Origin: Oasisia sp. SBJ-2009
Taxonomy: Eukaryota; Annelida; Polychaeta; Sabellida; Siboglinidae
DNA: 64,000 nucleotides
Direction: 5' to 3'
Assembly: GCA_964017155.1 (NCBI GenBank)
Contig: OZ024867.1
Coordinates: forward strand, 9,086,025-9,150,024
The stretch's first letter is position 1, and every line of letters begins with the position of its first letter. Positions 11,438-23,717 of this stretch are shown here, in pieces. A program made the position numbers and the translations under genes. Under the pieces are notes generated by a model. The model made no database searches. It saw only the letters and a program-made list of their open reading frames with translations, and was not told where the DNA came from.

Positions 11438-13567
11438 TCACTTGACTGTTGCTCTCCATTTATCTCTCTGCTGTGAGAGTGATGTCCAGGAGTCGACCTT
11501 TATGTGTCTCAGCTTCAGGTTTCTCTTGATATTTTTGAACCGGAGACGAGGGCGCCCTCTCTTTCTGTGACAAGTAGACAGTTGGGAGTAGAGAACCTGC
11601 CTTGGTAGCCAGTCTGGTGACATCCTCAAAAGGTGTCCAGTCCACCGGAGATTCGTTCTGATCAGAAGATCTTCCATAGATGGCAGCCCTGTGCGTTCGG
11701 GTATTTCCTTGTTTGTCACTTTGTCCATCCAGATTATCCTCATGATCGAACGCAGATGCGCATCATGAAGGCATGCAGCTTTTTCACATGTCGTCTGTAC
11801 ACTGTCCAGGCCTCGGCTCCGTATAGGAGGGTGGACAGTACGATTGCACTGTATATATTGCCTTTAACCCGCATGGACACATGGTGGTTGTTCCAGAGTC
11901 TCTGGCGTAGTCGGCCGAAATATGCACTAGCCTTGGCCATCCTCCTCTGTATTTCATCGTCAATGCATCCGTCACTTGATATAGTGCTTCCGAGGTAGGT
12001 GAATTCCAGAACATATTTCAGCTTGTTTCCATCAATTATGATATCCTCCTCTCGGGTTCTTGTAGAGTTGGGTTGGTACAGCACCTCGGTGTTCTTGATG
12101 TTAATCTTCAGGCCGAACTTCTTTGCCGCATTAGAGAAAGCATCCACTATTTTCTGCATCTCTTCAGCAGAGTGTGCAACCAGTGCACTGTCATCTGCGA
12201 ATAGCAGCTCTCTCATCAATATCCGTGTAGTCTTAGTCTTCGCTCTGAAGTGTGCGACGTTGAATAGGTCAGCGCTCTGTCTGGACTGTATGTAGACGCC
12301 ATCCCCCATGTCTCGGAAAGCATCATCGAGCATTGCTGATAGGAAGATGGGAAAGAGCGTGGGATCCAGTACACAACCTTGCTTGACCCCATTAGTGACC
12401 CTGAACGATTCCGAGACTTCCCCTCCAACATTAACAGTCGCCATCATTCCGGTATGTAGTGCCTCGATCATTGTTGTGAACTTCTCTGGGCAGCGATACT
12501 TCTTCAGTAGCTGCCATAGTCCGGTCCTCCCAACTGTATCGAACGCCTTACTGAAGTCGACAAATACCAAGTACAGTGGTCGGTCATGCTCAATGCACTT
12601 TTCTTGTAGTTGTCGGAGACAAAATATCATATTTACGGTGCTCCGGTTACCTCTGAAGCCACATTGTGTCTCCGGAACTACCTCTGGTGTTATGTGGGTA
12701 GATAGTCTGTTGAGTAGGATCCTGGCAAAGATCTTGCCTGCTATGGAAAGAAGAGATATTCCTCTACAGTTCCCACAGTCTGTTCGATCACCTTTCTTGT
12801 AGATGGTTATAATGCTGGCATCCTTCTATGCTTGTGGTACAGAACCCATCTCCCAGGCATTGGTGATTAGTTGGTGCAGTCTGCTGAACAGATTGTCTCC
12901 TCCGTGCTTTCATACTTCTGCAGGAATTCCACCTCCTCCAGGTGCTTTGCCATCTTTCAGGCCGGCGATTGCTCTAGCCATCTCATCCATAGTTGGAAAT
13001 CTCATCGAGGCTTGTCTTGGTAATGCGCTGCGGGATGTTGTCCAGAGCTTCGTGATCTATGTCGCCAGGGACATTGAGTAGCTTCTGGAAGTGTTCACTC
13101 CATCTTGCCACAACTCTCTTGCTGTCAGAGAAGGTTTCCATTCCATCTGTTGATTTTAGTTGAACAGGTCCCTTCTTTTTGGGTCCCCATACTTCCTTCA
13201 GTCCAATGCAGAAGCCCTTCATGTTGTTACTGTCAGCAGCTCTCTGCAGCTCCACTGCCTTCCTTTCCTACCAGTCCGACTTCAGTGCACGGGTGTGTTT
13301 TTGTAGCAGTCTGCAGGCATCGTTGTATGCTGCAGTGGTGGATCTAGTGCTCCTGGTTTGCAACACTCTCTGGTGGGTTTGGTCTCTTCTGCTCATAAGA
13401 CTCATGGTCGTTGGGGTCGAACCAGTCCTGGTGTTTTCTGTCTGGGTTGCCAAGATATGTATTGGCTGTGTTGTACACGACCTGCTGCAGAGCTGCCCAT
13501 TCCTCGTCTGGTGTTGAGTTTTCCTTCTCCTCCCATTGGGCGAGGGCACTGTCCATCTCCTGCTCAA
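11438..13567 (-). pseudogene. LINE reverse transcriptase with C-terminal region
   Basis: The frame at 11740-12630 contains the RT palm: FVDFSKAFDTV (first catalytic Asp, about 12542-12564), NGVKQGCVLDPTLF and LLFADDSALV (FADD, about 12190-12201). The N-terminal RT part lies upstream at 13255-12631, with NCRGISLLSIAGKI and QCGFRGNRST. It is broken by a one-base insertion near 12993 and by Trp-to-stop changes near 12907 and 12827. Another frame change near 13340 separates it from the linker (QWEEKENSTPDEEWAALQQV). The C-terminal region (LRWTGHLLRM, RKRGRPRLRFK) is in a third frame at 11438-11743. The core is readable but the gene as a whole is dead. Confidence 0.9.
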
Positions 13568-13610
13568 AACTTTCCCTATGGCTGATGGTTCTTAGTTTTG
13601 CAGTGATGAG

Positions 13611-14213
13611 CTAGGTCGGCTTATTTGTCCCTTGCCTGTTGTGCTTTTGTCGTATTCTGAAAGCCACTTTTGACCTCAGCATCTGGTAATCGGTACAGCA
13701 GTTTGCTCCACGCATGACTCGGGTACTGTGGATGTCCATCTTATCCCGACACCTCGTGATGATGAAGTCGATCATATGCCAGTGTTTGGAACGAGGATGC
13801 ATCCAGGTGGTCTTGCGTTCATCCTTCTGCTTGAACGTGGTGTTCGTCACTATCAGTTCAAACTCAGAGCACAGAGCCAGAAGAAGCTCGCCATTGGAGT
13901 TGCAATTCCCAATCCCATGTTTGCCCATGACCAAGGGCCACTTGTCATTGTCTCTTCCTATCCTCGCATTGAAGTCTCCTATCAGCAGTAGCTTATCTGT
14001 ACGAGGGATGCCACTGAGCACACTTGCCAGCTGGTTGTAGAAGGCATCCTTGTTTTCATCTGGGTTTGTCATTGTCGGAGCATATACGCTGATAATTGTA
14101 GCAAAGTTGTCCTTGCTCAGAGGTAGTCTCATCGTCATGATTCTGTCACTTACTGGCCGTGGCATTTCTGTCAACTTTGTGATGCTATCCTTTTTGATAG
14201 CAAAGCCCACTCC

Positions 14214-14215
<2 letters not shown>
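13611..14215 (-). pseudogene. LINE endonuclease domain, C-terminal part
   Basis: An open frame of about 200 residues. Visible motifs are [10 protein letters not shown], the GDFNARIG block (catalytic Asn and Asp of the exonuclease-endonuclease-phosphatase fold), a [16 protein letters not shown] block and a [11 protein letters not shown] block in the position of the SDH motif. The Ser-Asp-His active-site triplet is replaced by Thr-Asp-Tyr, so the domain would probably be weak or inactive as it stands. Its 5' end is cut off near 14215. It nicks target DNA in functional relatives. Confidence 0.85.
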
Positions 14216-14457
<242 letters not shown>

Positions 14458-14628
14458 ATTCGAACCATCAAACCAATACACATATAGAAGAAGGTCATAC
14501 TCGTGATCATAACAATGGACCTTGTGCACTATAGCGAGGCAATTCCCTCGGCAATGTATTGTGGATATTTTGTACTCGTCAAAATGTTGTTGTGCCGCTG
14601 TGGTGGTCTCAGTTTCGACCCAGTTCAG
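14458..14628. other. Non-coding stretch
   Basis: Nothing recognised. Confidence 0.35.
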
Positions 14629-14822
14629 GATTCGACTAAACGCATATCGCGCATGCGCGCGCATGCGGAGTGACCGCTTTTAGCAGTTTTTTACGCGCTG
14701 TGACGTAGTGGCAACGGCATACGTCATGCCCGGGCCGAGATTCGACTAAACGGACATTGCGCATGCGCAATGTACATCATAGATTCGGCTAAACGGACAT
14801 TGCGCATACGCAATGTACGTCA
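14629..14822. repeat. 42-bp repeats carrying GCGCATGCGC palindromes
   Basis: Two adjacent 42-bp units (14739-14780 and 14781-14822) share ATTCG(A/G)CTAAACGGACATT and a GCGCAT(G/A)CGCAATGTAC block. A related third unit begins at 14629. Each unit centres on a near-perfect palindrome that contains an NRF-1-like GCGCATGCGC core. It could be a regulatory cluster or the end of an unrecognised element. Confidence 0.7.
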
Positions 14823-15473
14823 GAGCCCGTTATGACGCAAGCTTGTTGCAACGACACTTCCCAAAGTGCAGAGGCTATTCACACAGATGCTCAGCGCATA
14901 CTGGTAGGACTAATATTCGCTCTACCTAGGCTGAACCACTTTATTGGTACTACACAAAACAGAACAATCTTTCACAGTATATCAGTGTGCTATGTCTGTA
15001 ATTCCATGATTGTTGTTCATAAAAAAATATTTTAAAACATTCTTTGGAGTGATGTACTTATACGAATATAAAACAGTAAAAATGCCGATGTTGCAATATA
15101 TGCTTGCTCTCTAAAACCGTGTATCTTGTTTACACTGTGTAACCAGGAAAAGTCATGTTTGGGTGAGTACTATATGTGACATGTGCGTGAGTAAAGAGGA
15201 TTTCATCCCAGATAGTTGTCTATCAAGTATGAGTACTTTTGAAAGTAGTCATATTTGTGATTGATATGAGGATATTGTAAAAATAAAACATAACACTTTT
15301 GGACTCAATCTCTTAATATAAGATTGTTTTCATTTTTATTTATATACCTACTTGATGAACATTTTATTGTCGGAACATACTTTCCAGTTTACCTATGTCA
15401 TAGCGACAATAATAGTTTGTTCTTGGTACTAACAGGTACTTCAGCCCCCAAGCATGAACATAACCAGACACTG
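14823..15473. other. Non-coding stretch
   Basis: No supported gene. A 67-codon frame at 14832 has no recognisable features. Confidence 0.35.
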
Positions 15474-15837
15474 TATTAGTAAATAATGCACTCCACGGCA
15501 TATACTCAAAGTGTGTGAATCCGTCATCAAAGAGCGCTGCACCTTATTATATTACTGGTTATGCCATACTATTTGACAGCAAGATTCTCGTTGAAGTCAA
15601 CTTGTGAAGTCACGCGTCTGCCGCCAGGTTTGACAGCGCCTTCATCTTCGACTTTTTTGTGCAGCTGCATTTTCCATAAGTCTTAGTTGTTATAACTTGA
15701 TGTGTAGAACCTTATTGTATAGAAATGTATCGCTTGAGGCAATTTTCTAAAGAATAATTGTAGTATTATGTTCCAAAGCTTAGGCTAAGCCTAGCTAAGC
15801 AAAACTCGAAAGGCCCACAATCGTAATCATGGCTTAA
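15474..15837 (+). pseudogene. SAP/SWIM gene segment, copy A, 5' part
   Basis: It aligns with 22060-22480 (copy B), with shared blocks such as GTGTGTGAATCCGTCATCAA and TTGACAGCAAGATTCTCGTT. It is interrupted at 15837 by the Academ element and resumes at 20441. Where copy B reads GCCGCCATG, copy A reads GCCGCCAGG, so a possible start codon is lost. See 20441-21932 for the rest. Confidence 0.8.
15835..15837. repeat. 3-bp target-site duplication (TAA), left
   Basis: TAA immediately precedes the element start TAGTCGAG and is repeated at 20441-20443 after CTCGACTA. The uninterrupted paralogue at 22478-22480 has a single TAA. Confidence 0.85.
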
Positions 15838-16463
15838 TAGTCGAGTTGCCATTTTTTTTAACCTGGAAATGTTTGGTCGTCTAAGGTTTTTTTGCTGAAT
15901 CAAATAGATTATGTGTCCCTGAACTCAAAATCCGTGGGATGGCAATGCGCGATGGCAATGCGCCATCCTTGGGCAACTCGTGGGAACCACGAAAATCCAA
16001 GATGGCTGCCGTGATCCTGATAAATTACAAAATGTGTTCATCTTTACACTACATCATGCTAGGAACATATTTTTTGTATGAACACGCATGCTTTGAGGTA
16101 CGGGGAATTCAATGGAACCATTTATAAAAATGTCCGACTATGTCCAGGTAACCAAAATTCAAAATGGCCGCCATTTCCACCAAGTATTGCCAAAATCGAG
16201 CATAATTTGATTGCCTTTTCCTATATAAATATGATTTCAATTGGTACATTCCTATGTTTTGCCATATCAGGACTTAAAATGAAGTATTTCAACTGATGCC
16301 CGCCCAAGAAAATCGAGTAATATTCAAAATGGCGTAATTTTAGCCAAACAGATGCAACAGCCACGATGTTGTGCCTTTTCCCACGTTTTAGCATATGCGC
16401 AAGAATATAGTACTGGTATATACTTGTACGGCCTAAATTATACGTGAAATAAATACATGCAAT
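15838..16463. repeat. Academ element, left terminal inverted repeat
   Basis: About 626 bp, complementary to 19818-20440 with scattered substitutions and small indels. It includes the blocks GATGGCTGCCGTGATCCTGA, CATCATGCTAGGAACATA and TAGTACTGGTATATACTTGT. Arms this long are unusual and would form a large hairpin. Confidence 0.9.
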
Positions 16464-16881
16464 GTACCAACATATGAGGAATTTAATGTAATCATTTTCA
16501 ATGGTCACGTGACACAAAATCAGGACGTCCGCCATTTCAACCGAAAATAGCTCGAAGATTTATTTACAATTCCCCTTCAGCATTGAACATTCATCATGAC
16601 TGAGTTCCAGGAAGGCTAATAGTTATACCTTCATGTATGTATATATTACTACACCTGACAGGAAGCACAAAAAGCTTGGGAAATGACACAAAATGGTACA
16701 ACAACTTAAAAGTATAACATCAGAAGTACTGAATTATATAATTGCTGATACCCACTGAGAACTTGTTTGCAATGGCAAGTTTCATTTTGGCATTGACACA
16801 GTATACATTATTAACCATTGGTATTTAAACGATAAATCAGTCCCATTGCGTTCTCATAGAAAAGGTAATTCCCAATTCTCT
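16464..16881. other. Academ element, non-coding spacer
   Basis: It lies between the left inverted repeat and the stop codon of the minus-strand gene, so it is probably its 3' UTR. No other feature seen. Confidence 0.5.
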
Positions 16882-19836
16882 CTAGCTCCCCTCTTCCTCC
16901 GTACTATCACCTTCATCCTCATTATCATGTCTAGCTTCATTCTCATCATGCTTGGTGAAAGGATTGAAGCACATGTCTTCGCCAACACAATAACAGTATG
17001 GCGTGCAAGACAATCCTGCAGAATGACAGCTACATGCATGACTGCTGCAAGCTTTCCCGACAGCTTTGCATTTGCAGTTGATGAGGTCCACTAGGGCAGG
17101 AGGAGATGCTGGTCCTCTTGCCATGCATGGAGTTGGCACACACCCTGCACCACTTACCAACTCCCACCCGTAAGCAGCGATGTCAACAGCAGGCGGAGTC
17201 TGCTGGTCTGCTGCCTTCCAGAGCATTACTTGATAGGGTGCTCGCAGGATGTGATATGCCAAATTAGCGTCTGTCGGTGGAAGCTTTTTGACACATACAG
17301 CTTTCCCTGTGCTTTCCTTTTTTTTTGTTTTGGTGTAGAGCGCATACCTGGCCGAAGCCATGCTTTCGCCTGCAGCAACACCATAGAGCGAGCAAATAAA
17401 TTTGCGTCCAGTCTCTAGCAACTGTTGGTGGTTAGCACTCTGTTCACCGAATACAGTATAGAGGCCAGAGTGGCCGGCAGACTTCAATACCTTTAGCGCC
17501 GTCGCTTTGCCATGACCAAATGGACAGGACACAGTATCGCAGCCTGACAATGCATGCATACCGAGAAATTGGAGGGATTTCGCACCAAGGAGCGAAGAAC
17601 TGTCATTGATATTGAGGATAGCCCCACACCATCGATCTAGCTGCACACGGGCTGTCATCTGCAATCTCCACACCCAGTAGATAAGCAGAACAAAGACGTC
17701 AGTGTCATCGCTGATCACTCGTACAATGTTCTTACCATTCTTTACAGCTTCCAGAAGATAACTGATGATGGTAATATCTGCTTCATCATGGCTGTACATA
17801 CTCTCCTCTCTTCCAACCATCGTCACATTGTTGCCCACATTGAAAGTTGAGAGAACTCTGACGAGTGCCTTCTTATTTTCGCCTTGCTATTCATGATGGC
17901 ATCGCGGCATGGGAGCTTGCTTGATATTGTAGTTAACAGCCCCTTCACCTGCACGCCGGATTCGCTCATGAGCTTTTGCTGACCTGTCATCATAGGGATC
18001 GAAAATTACCAGCACTTTTGTTGGTTGGTACTGACCGAGTCTATCCTTCATGCTGTTGGCGAGATCTATGGCTGGAGCATATGGCTGAAGATCATCCACT
18101 TTCAGTTTAGAGACAAGAGTGGATTTTGTCCCTGTCCTCAGACATCCATATTCATCAATCATTGATTGATGCAGGAACAGCGCACAATTCATAGTCAAAG
18201 AGTGTTTGAAGTTCGACTTGCGTCATGATACTGATTGATATCTTCGAATGTCTTGGGCCATCTTTGAGGACGTCGTATAGCAAGGCTGCTGTCACCATAC
18301 GAAAGGCACGCATTGATTTCACCCATGCCCTGCATGATCGATGTCAAACCACCAAATGCAGCCCCAACCAGTACTTCAAGACCACTAGCTTTCATTAAGT
18401 TTCCAATAAAGCCATTGAATGACATGAGGGTGTGCATGCCACCAGGTCGAAGAATGACTGACTTGAGGCGGTTCCCATGACTGGTCCATTTGATAAGTGT
18501 TGCTACGATGTAAAGTTGCATATCAGCGGATAGATTTGAGGTATTCATCCCAAGTTCAGTGAGAGTTTTCTCTAAGTTTGACCGCGTCGTGAGAACAGTG
18601 TCAGGATGGGATGGTGGTGCGTCGATCAGAGGACCAAACATATAGATAGTGGGCGGTTTAGGGGAACATTCCACTCTCGCCAGGGCAGCATCATAGCCTC
18701 CCCATTCGATAGGGTTTGGATCATGCATGAGGGAGTTCAGCCATTGAGTGTCCACGACCTGGGCACGTTCTAAACTTCCCCGTAGTGCAAATACATCAGT
18801 GAATGGTGGGCCAGACCTACATACCACAAGAGGGGGGTTCACCTTCTTCGGGCCTGGATGCCGTTCCATCACAACGGACTTACTTCCAATCCGAAGAGAT
18901 GCGACTTCACGCTTACAAAGGCGTGGAATGGTGAGGTTCAGCAGGCCAGCCTTTGCGCTGCCATAATCTAGAACACCCGAAGGGTGCTGTTGAAATTCTA
19001 TTGCCATGGCGTGTGTCTCACGGCGACCATTGGGTGTGCACACAAGGAGGTCAAAATTGTCAAACCAGCCGAATATCGGGCCTACTCTCCGCATCAAGCC
19101 GATCGCCTCATGAACTTTCCCCCCATTTACACTTATATACTTGGCGGCTGATTTACGAAATCGCATGACCTCATCATACGTTGTCACGATACCATGCTCG
19201 TTGAGCAACTTTACCTATTCCGAACTACCAAATTTATGATGTAACTTCACAGCAAGACCAATAGTGGTTTGATCTGTGGAGTTGGAAATGTGCTGTTGAA
19301 TGCACTGTGATATGATTACTGCTGATTTATTCAATTCTCCATTGGACACCAATTGAGAAACTAATGCTAGCAAAGCAGGAGATGTGTTGGCACCAGTCTT
19401 CTCAAACGTGAACTGACTTAAACCGTAATCATTGCTACGAGGAAGTGCTAGAACTTCAGCTTTCACCCTGCGTACTACAGTTTCTACACTCTCATCATCT
19501 ACACCGTCATACTTGACCATCTTCACTGTCTTGCCTACAACATCTCTGAAACTAACAATAGATGCACAACCCTCAATGTGTAAAACAACGATATTCTCAC
19601 CAAGGTAATCACAGATTAGCGAGCATTTTTTTCTTTGTGAGCTGACCACCTGCACTGCAATAGTTATCGTACAATTCACCAGTGGTGTGACTGACAGTAC
19701 GCTTCGCATACATATAATAATCAATACATGAGGCGAAAGCAGCATCTACATTGCTAGACTTGACACACTTACGTGTACACCTGGCCTGAGGACATTTACA
19801 GAACCTATCTCGAAACAGTACATGTATATATTTCAC
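16882..19836 (-). pseudogene. Academ-like transposase: N-terminal domain, XPG-like nuclease, Cys8 finger
   Basis: One long protein is broken into pieces. The N-terminal part (19836-19215, with a frame change near 19620-19740) continues in the same frame after a single TAG at 19215 into 19208-18195, which ends with a GGMHTLMSF motif region. The nuclease starts in 18198-17887 (AIDLANSM, then VIFDPYDDRSAKAHER, resembling the first FEN/XPG acidic motifs) and continues in 17838-16882. There I read DEAD at residues 18-21, SDDTD at 43-47 and SGCD at 98-101, the expected spacing of XPG-I and helix-hairpin motifs. Cysteines 255, 257, 264, 269, 271, 278, 282 and 284 form the finger. At least three frameshifts and one stop inactivate it. 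Confidence 0.8.
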
Positions 19837-20440
19837 GTATAATTAAGGCAGCACAAGTATATACCAGTACTATGTTCTTGCCCGTATGCTAAAATGTAGG
19901 AATAGGCACAAAATCGTGGCTCTTGCATCTGTTTGGCTAAAATGACGCCATTTTGAATATTACTCGGTTTTCTTGGGCGGGCATCAGTTGAAATACTTCA
20001 TTTTAAGTCCTGATATGGTAAAACATAGGAATGGACAACATAAAATCATATTTATACCGGAAAAAGCAATAAAATTATGCTCGATTTTGGCAATAGTTGG
20101 TGGAAATGGCGGCCATTTTGAATTTTGGTCACGTGGACATAGTCGGACATTATTATAAACGGTTCCATTGAATTCCTCGTACCTCAAAGCATGCGTGTAT
20201 ATACACTAATTATGTTCCTAGCATGATGTAGTGTAAAGATGAACACATTTTGTAATTTATCAGGATCACGGCAGCCATCTTGGATTTTTGTGGTTCCCAG
20301 GAGTTGCCCAAGGACGGCGCATTGCCATCCCACGGATTTGAGTTCAGAGACACATAATCTATATGATTCATCAAAAAAACCTTAGACGACCAAACATTTC
20401 CAGGTTTCCTACAGTAGAGTATAGGGTGGCAACTCGACTA
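19818..20440. repeat. Academ element, right terminal inverted repeat
   Basis: Inverted counterpart of 15838-16463. It ends CTCGACTA at 20440. The minus-strand gene begins at its inner edge, so the promoter probably lies in this arm. Confidence 0.9.
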
Positions 20441-20764
20441 TAAAGGCTATAAAGCCGACAGCATCAACAATAAAATCAAGATATGAAGATAAATATGGCC
20501 CATGTGAAATTATCTGTGTAGATTAATTTTTTATGAATTATTGAATCAAGGTGTTGCTTAGTTTAATATTGATTTCACTGTTATGTAGCATCATAATGAC
20601 ACAACTAGGAAATCTGCCAGGTCAAAAATCCGTGTCATCTAAGATTATTCAAGGGCAGATAACACGCCCGGTATTTTTGACATAGTCATAGGCGTTTCGA
20701 GATTTATAATTTGTCATTTTAATCTCTTGTATTGTAGGTACTGCTTGGTTTAGGATAATTTATT

Positions 20765-20823
<59 letters not shown>

Positions 20824-21932
20824 CACTGTAAATTGAGCAAAATAAAAAAAGATAAATATTTCAGGTGTCTGTCCACATCTTGACAGAATGCAATCACTGG
20901 GAAAACAATTGACATTTTGGTACAAAGATAACTGAGGAATATGTAAATGGTCATGCCAGAATTAATTTTGTTAGCAAAAGTAAAACTATGTAAACATTTC
21001 AGGGATGTGTGTTCTATCACATTTTTACAGAATATCATCACTGGGAGAGATGGACAGTTTAGTTAAGAAGATGTAGAAGGTGCGAAATTGGAAATGCCAA
21101 ATGTGGAGGATAATCTTCAGGTGGCTACGCATACGTGGGTTGTCTGCCTCGATGTCTGAATCAAAAGCATGTCTCGTGAAAAGGTAACTAAGGAAAATAT
21201 CTTGTAAAGCAATACTGTTCTCTGTCTGTCAGTGTGTTTGTGGAGCCATATCACCAATAATTTAGCTTATATGGGGTTTCAAATGGGAGTTTGTAGTCAT
21301 TACACTTACAAAGCTTCATATTCACCTTGTTATGCAATTAATCCTCCTACAATTATATTGAAGGCTATATACTAATCAGTATAGTGAGTCAGTTACTGTA
21401 ACCTTTTCTGTTGCAGTTACTTACGCTTACAATACGTTTGCATACATCATACCTATAAGTTTACAAATGCATTGTGTTAATGTGACTTTAGCTGTATGCA
21501 TGTTTCAGAGTGAAATGTCTCATGACCAATAGCCTTTCTAAATACATCGTTGATCCGGGCTTTGGCTTATGACATTGTGCAAAGTTATGTGGATGACAGA
21601 ATACGTAAGGTCACTTCTCCGGCATTTTACAACTGGACAGACACTATTTCAGATATCCCGCAGAAATGTAACTGTACACACGTGTATGAATATCTGATGA
21701 AGAGATAAGTGATTGTTTTATCAGCAGATGGAGTCATTATCGATAATGCCATGTTGGCATTGTTGCCAGTGGCAGAAAAACCACTGCAGAGTGTCTTTGT
21801 GTGGCAGGGCGTGGAGGCAAATGCAAACATGTAGGAGTAACCTTGTTTGCCCTAGTCGAGTTATGAGAATATCAGATGAAGACTAGCTGCACAGGACAAC
21901 CTCAACACTGGCATCTGCCCTCTAGAATAAGC
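20441..21932 (+). pseudogene. SAP/SWIM gene segment, copy A, 3' part
   Basis: It aligns with copy B (22478-23717, then 29404-29600). A SAP-type exon at about 21082-21182 ends at a GT donor (AAAAG/GTAACTAAGG). A 14-bp deletion relative to B removes the middle of the SAP motif and shifts the frame. Downstream, at about 21795-21850, a SWIM-type zinc motif is readable: CLCVAGRGGKCKHVG, then LFALVE, followed after an in-frame stop by SCTGQPQHWHLPS. SWIM-SAP proteins of this style, often with a YqaJ nuclease, are common in invertebrate genomes and are themselves frequently mobile or multicopy. A (TA)n tract interrupts at 20766-20822. The copy is dead. Confidence 0.75.
20766..20822. repeat. (TA)n microsatellite
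   Basis: An uninterrupted TA run inside copy A and absent from copy B, which has a short TGATATGATATGATAT run at the equivalent place. Confidence 0.95.
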
Positions 21933-22059
21933 CAAAATATATATGTCGAATCTGAGACCACCGAACCGCCTTTATCCCATGTTAAAAAGCCTGTGACTGT
22001 GTTGTTCGGGTGTCTCGCAAGATCTGGCTATATCACAAACTGGCTATATAACAAGAAAA

Positions 22060-23717
22060 TGTAGTAAAAAACACTTCACGGCACATAATCAAAGTGTGTG
22101 AATCCGTCATCAAAGAGCACCGCAACCTATTATATTACTGGTTATGTCATACTATTTGACAGCAAGATTCTCGTTGAAGTCAACTTGTGAAGTCACGCGT
22201 CTGCCGCCATGTTTGAAAGCATCTTCATCTTCGACTTGTTTGTGCAGCTGCGTTTCCCATATGTCTTAGTTGTTATAATTATATGATTAACTTGATGTGT
22301 AGAACCTTATTGGAGGTACTTGCAATTGTATAGAAATGTGTCGCTTGAGGCAATTTTCTAAAGTATAATTGTAGTATTATGTTCCAAAGACTAGCCCTAG
22401 CCCTAGGCTAAGCCTAATGCTAAGGTGCCTAGCCCTAGCCCTAGCTAAACAAAACGCCCACAATCGTAATTATGGCGTAAAGCTGGCAGCTTCAAAAATA
22501 AAATCATCAGATATGATGATAAATATGGCCCATGTGAAATTATCTGTGTACATTTATTTGTTATAAATTATTGAATCAAAACTTTGCTTTATATATAGTT
22601 CATATTGATTTCACTGTTATGTAGCATCATAATGACACAAATAGGTCAAAAATCCGTGTCATTTAAGATTATTCAAGGGCAGATAACACGCATGGTATTT
22701 TTGACATGGGCGTTTCGATATTTAGAATTTGTCATTTCAATAACTTGTATTGAAGGTACTGTTTGGTTTATGATATGATATGATATGAGCAACTTTTTTT
22801 TTTTAAATATTTCAGGTATGTGTGTTCTGTCCACATCTTGACAGAATGTCATCACTGGAGAAAAAAAAAAGTTGACACTTTGGTACAAAGATAATTGAGG
22901 AATATGTATATGTCAGAATTATTGTTTAGCAAAAGTAAACTATGTAAACATTTCAGGTATTTATGTTCTACCACATTTAGACAGAAGATCATCACTGGTA
23001 CAGATGGACATTTTAGATAAGTAGATGTAAAAGGTGCGAAATTGGAAATGCCAAATGTAGAGGCTAATCTTCCAGACGACCTGCATAGGTGGCTATGCAT
23101 ACGTGGGATGTCTGCCCCGATGTCTGAATCAAAAGCATGTCTCTTGAAGAGGTAACTAAGGAAAATATGTTGTAAAGCAATACTGTTCTGTATGTGTCAG
23201 CGTGTTTGTGGAGCCATATCACCAATACTTTTGCTTATATGGGGTTTCAAATGGGAGTTTGTAGTCATTACACTCACAACGCTTCATATTCACCTTTTTA
23301 TGCAATTTGTCCTCCCACACTTTTATTCAAGGCTATATGCTAATCAATATAGTGAGTCAGTGACTCTAACCTTTTCTGTTGCAGTTACTTACACTTACAA
23401 TACTTTTGCATACACCTATAAGTTTCCACATGCATTCTATTAATGTGACGGTAGTTGTATGCATGTTTCAGAGTGAAATGTCTCATGAGCAATACTTTTC
23501 TAAATACATCGTTGATCCGGACTTTGGTTTATGACATGGTGCAAAGGTATGTGGATGACAGAATATACTTAAGGTTATTTCTCCGGCATTTTACAACTCG
23601 ACAGACACTCTTTCTTTCAGATATCCTGCAGAAATGTCACTATTCACACATGTATGAATATGTGATGAAGAGAGAAGTGATTGTTTTATCAGCAGATGAA
23701 GTCATTATCAATAATGT
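22060..23717 (+). pseudogene. SAP/SWIM gene segment, copy B, 5' part
   Basis: The least damaged SAP exon of the three copies, about 23036-23151. The frame reads LEMPNVEANLPDDLHRWL, then CIRGMSAPMSESKACLLKR, and ends at a GT donor at 23152. A SAP motif binds DNA in its family. A GCCGCCATG at about 22203-22211 could be an upstream start in another exon. Just before the SAP exon an insertion relative to copy C shifts the frame and adds a stop, so the exon may not be joined as in C. Later sequence at 23455-23717 stays open (for example YEYVMKREVIVLSADE) up to the LTR insertion. The homology resumes at 29404. Confidence 0.7.
23714..23717. repeat. 4-bp target-site duplication (ATGT), left
   Basis: ATGT precedes LTR1 and recurs at 29404-29407 after LTR2. 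Joining the flanks restores alignment with copy A. Confidence 0.85.

Larger units (their letters stand above)
15838..20440 (-). mobile_element. Academ-type DNA transposon, 4603 bp, decayed
   Basis: Its ends are perfect inverted repeats (TAGTCGAGTTGCCA and complement), the terminal inverted repeats are about 625 bp, and the target-site duplication is TAA. It encodes a minus-strand protein with an XPG/FEN-like nuclease domain and a C-terminal cluster of exactly eight cysteines. XPG-type nuclease, a Cys8 zinc finger and 3-4 bp duplications are features reported for the Academ superfamily, and I assign it on that basis from memory. The target is a SAP/SWIM gene copy whose unoccupied paralogue lies 2 kb downstream. 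Several frameshifts and stops make the element non-autonomous. Confidence 0.85.

Noticed and set aside
12308..14040. Plus-strand frames of 90-164 codons
   Set aside because: Antisense shadows of the minus-strand LINE.
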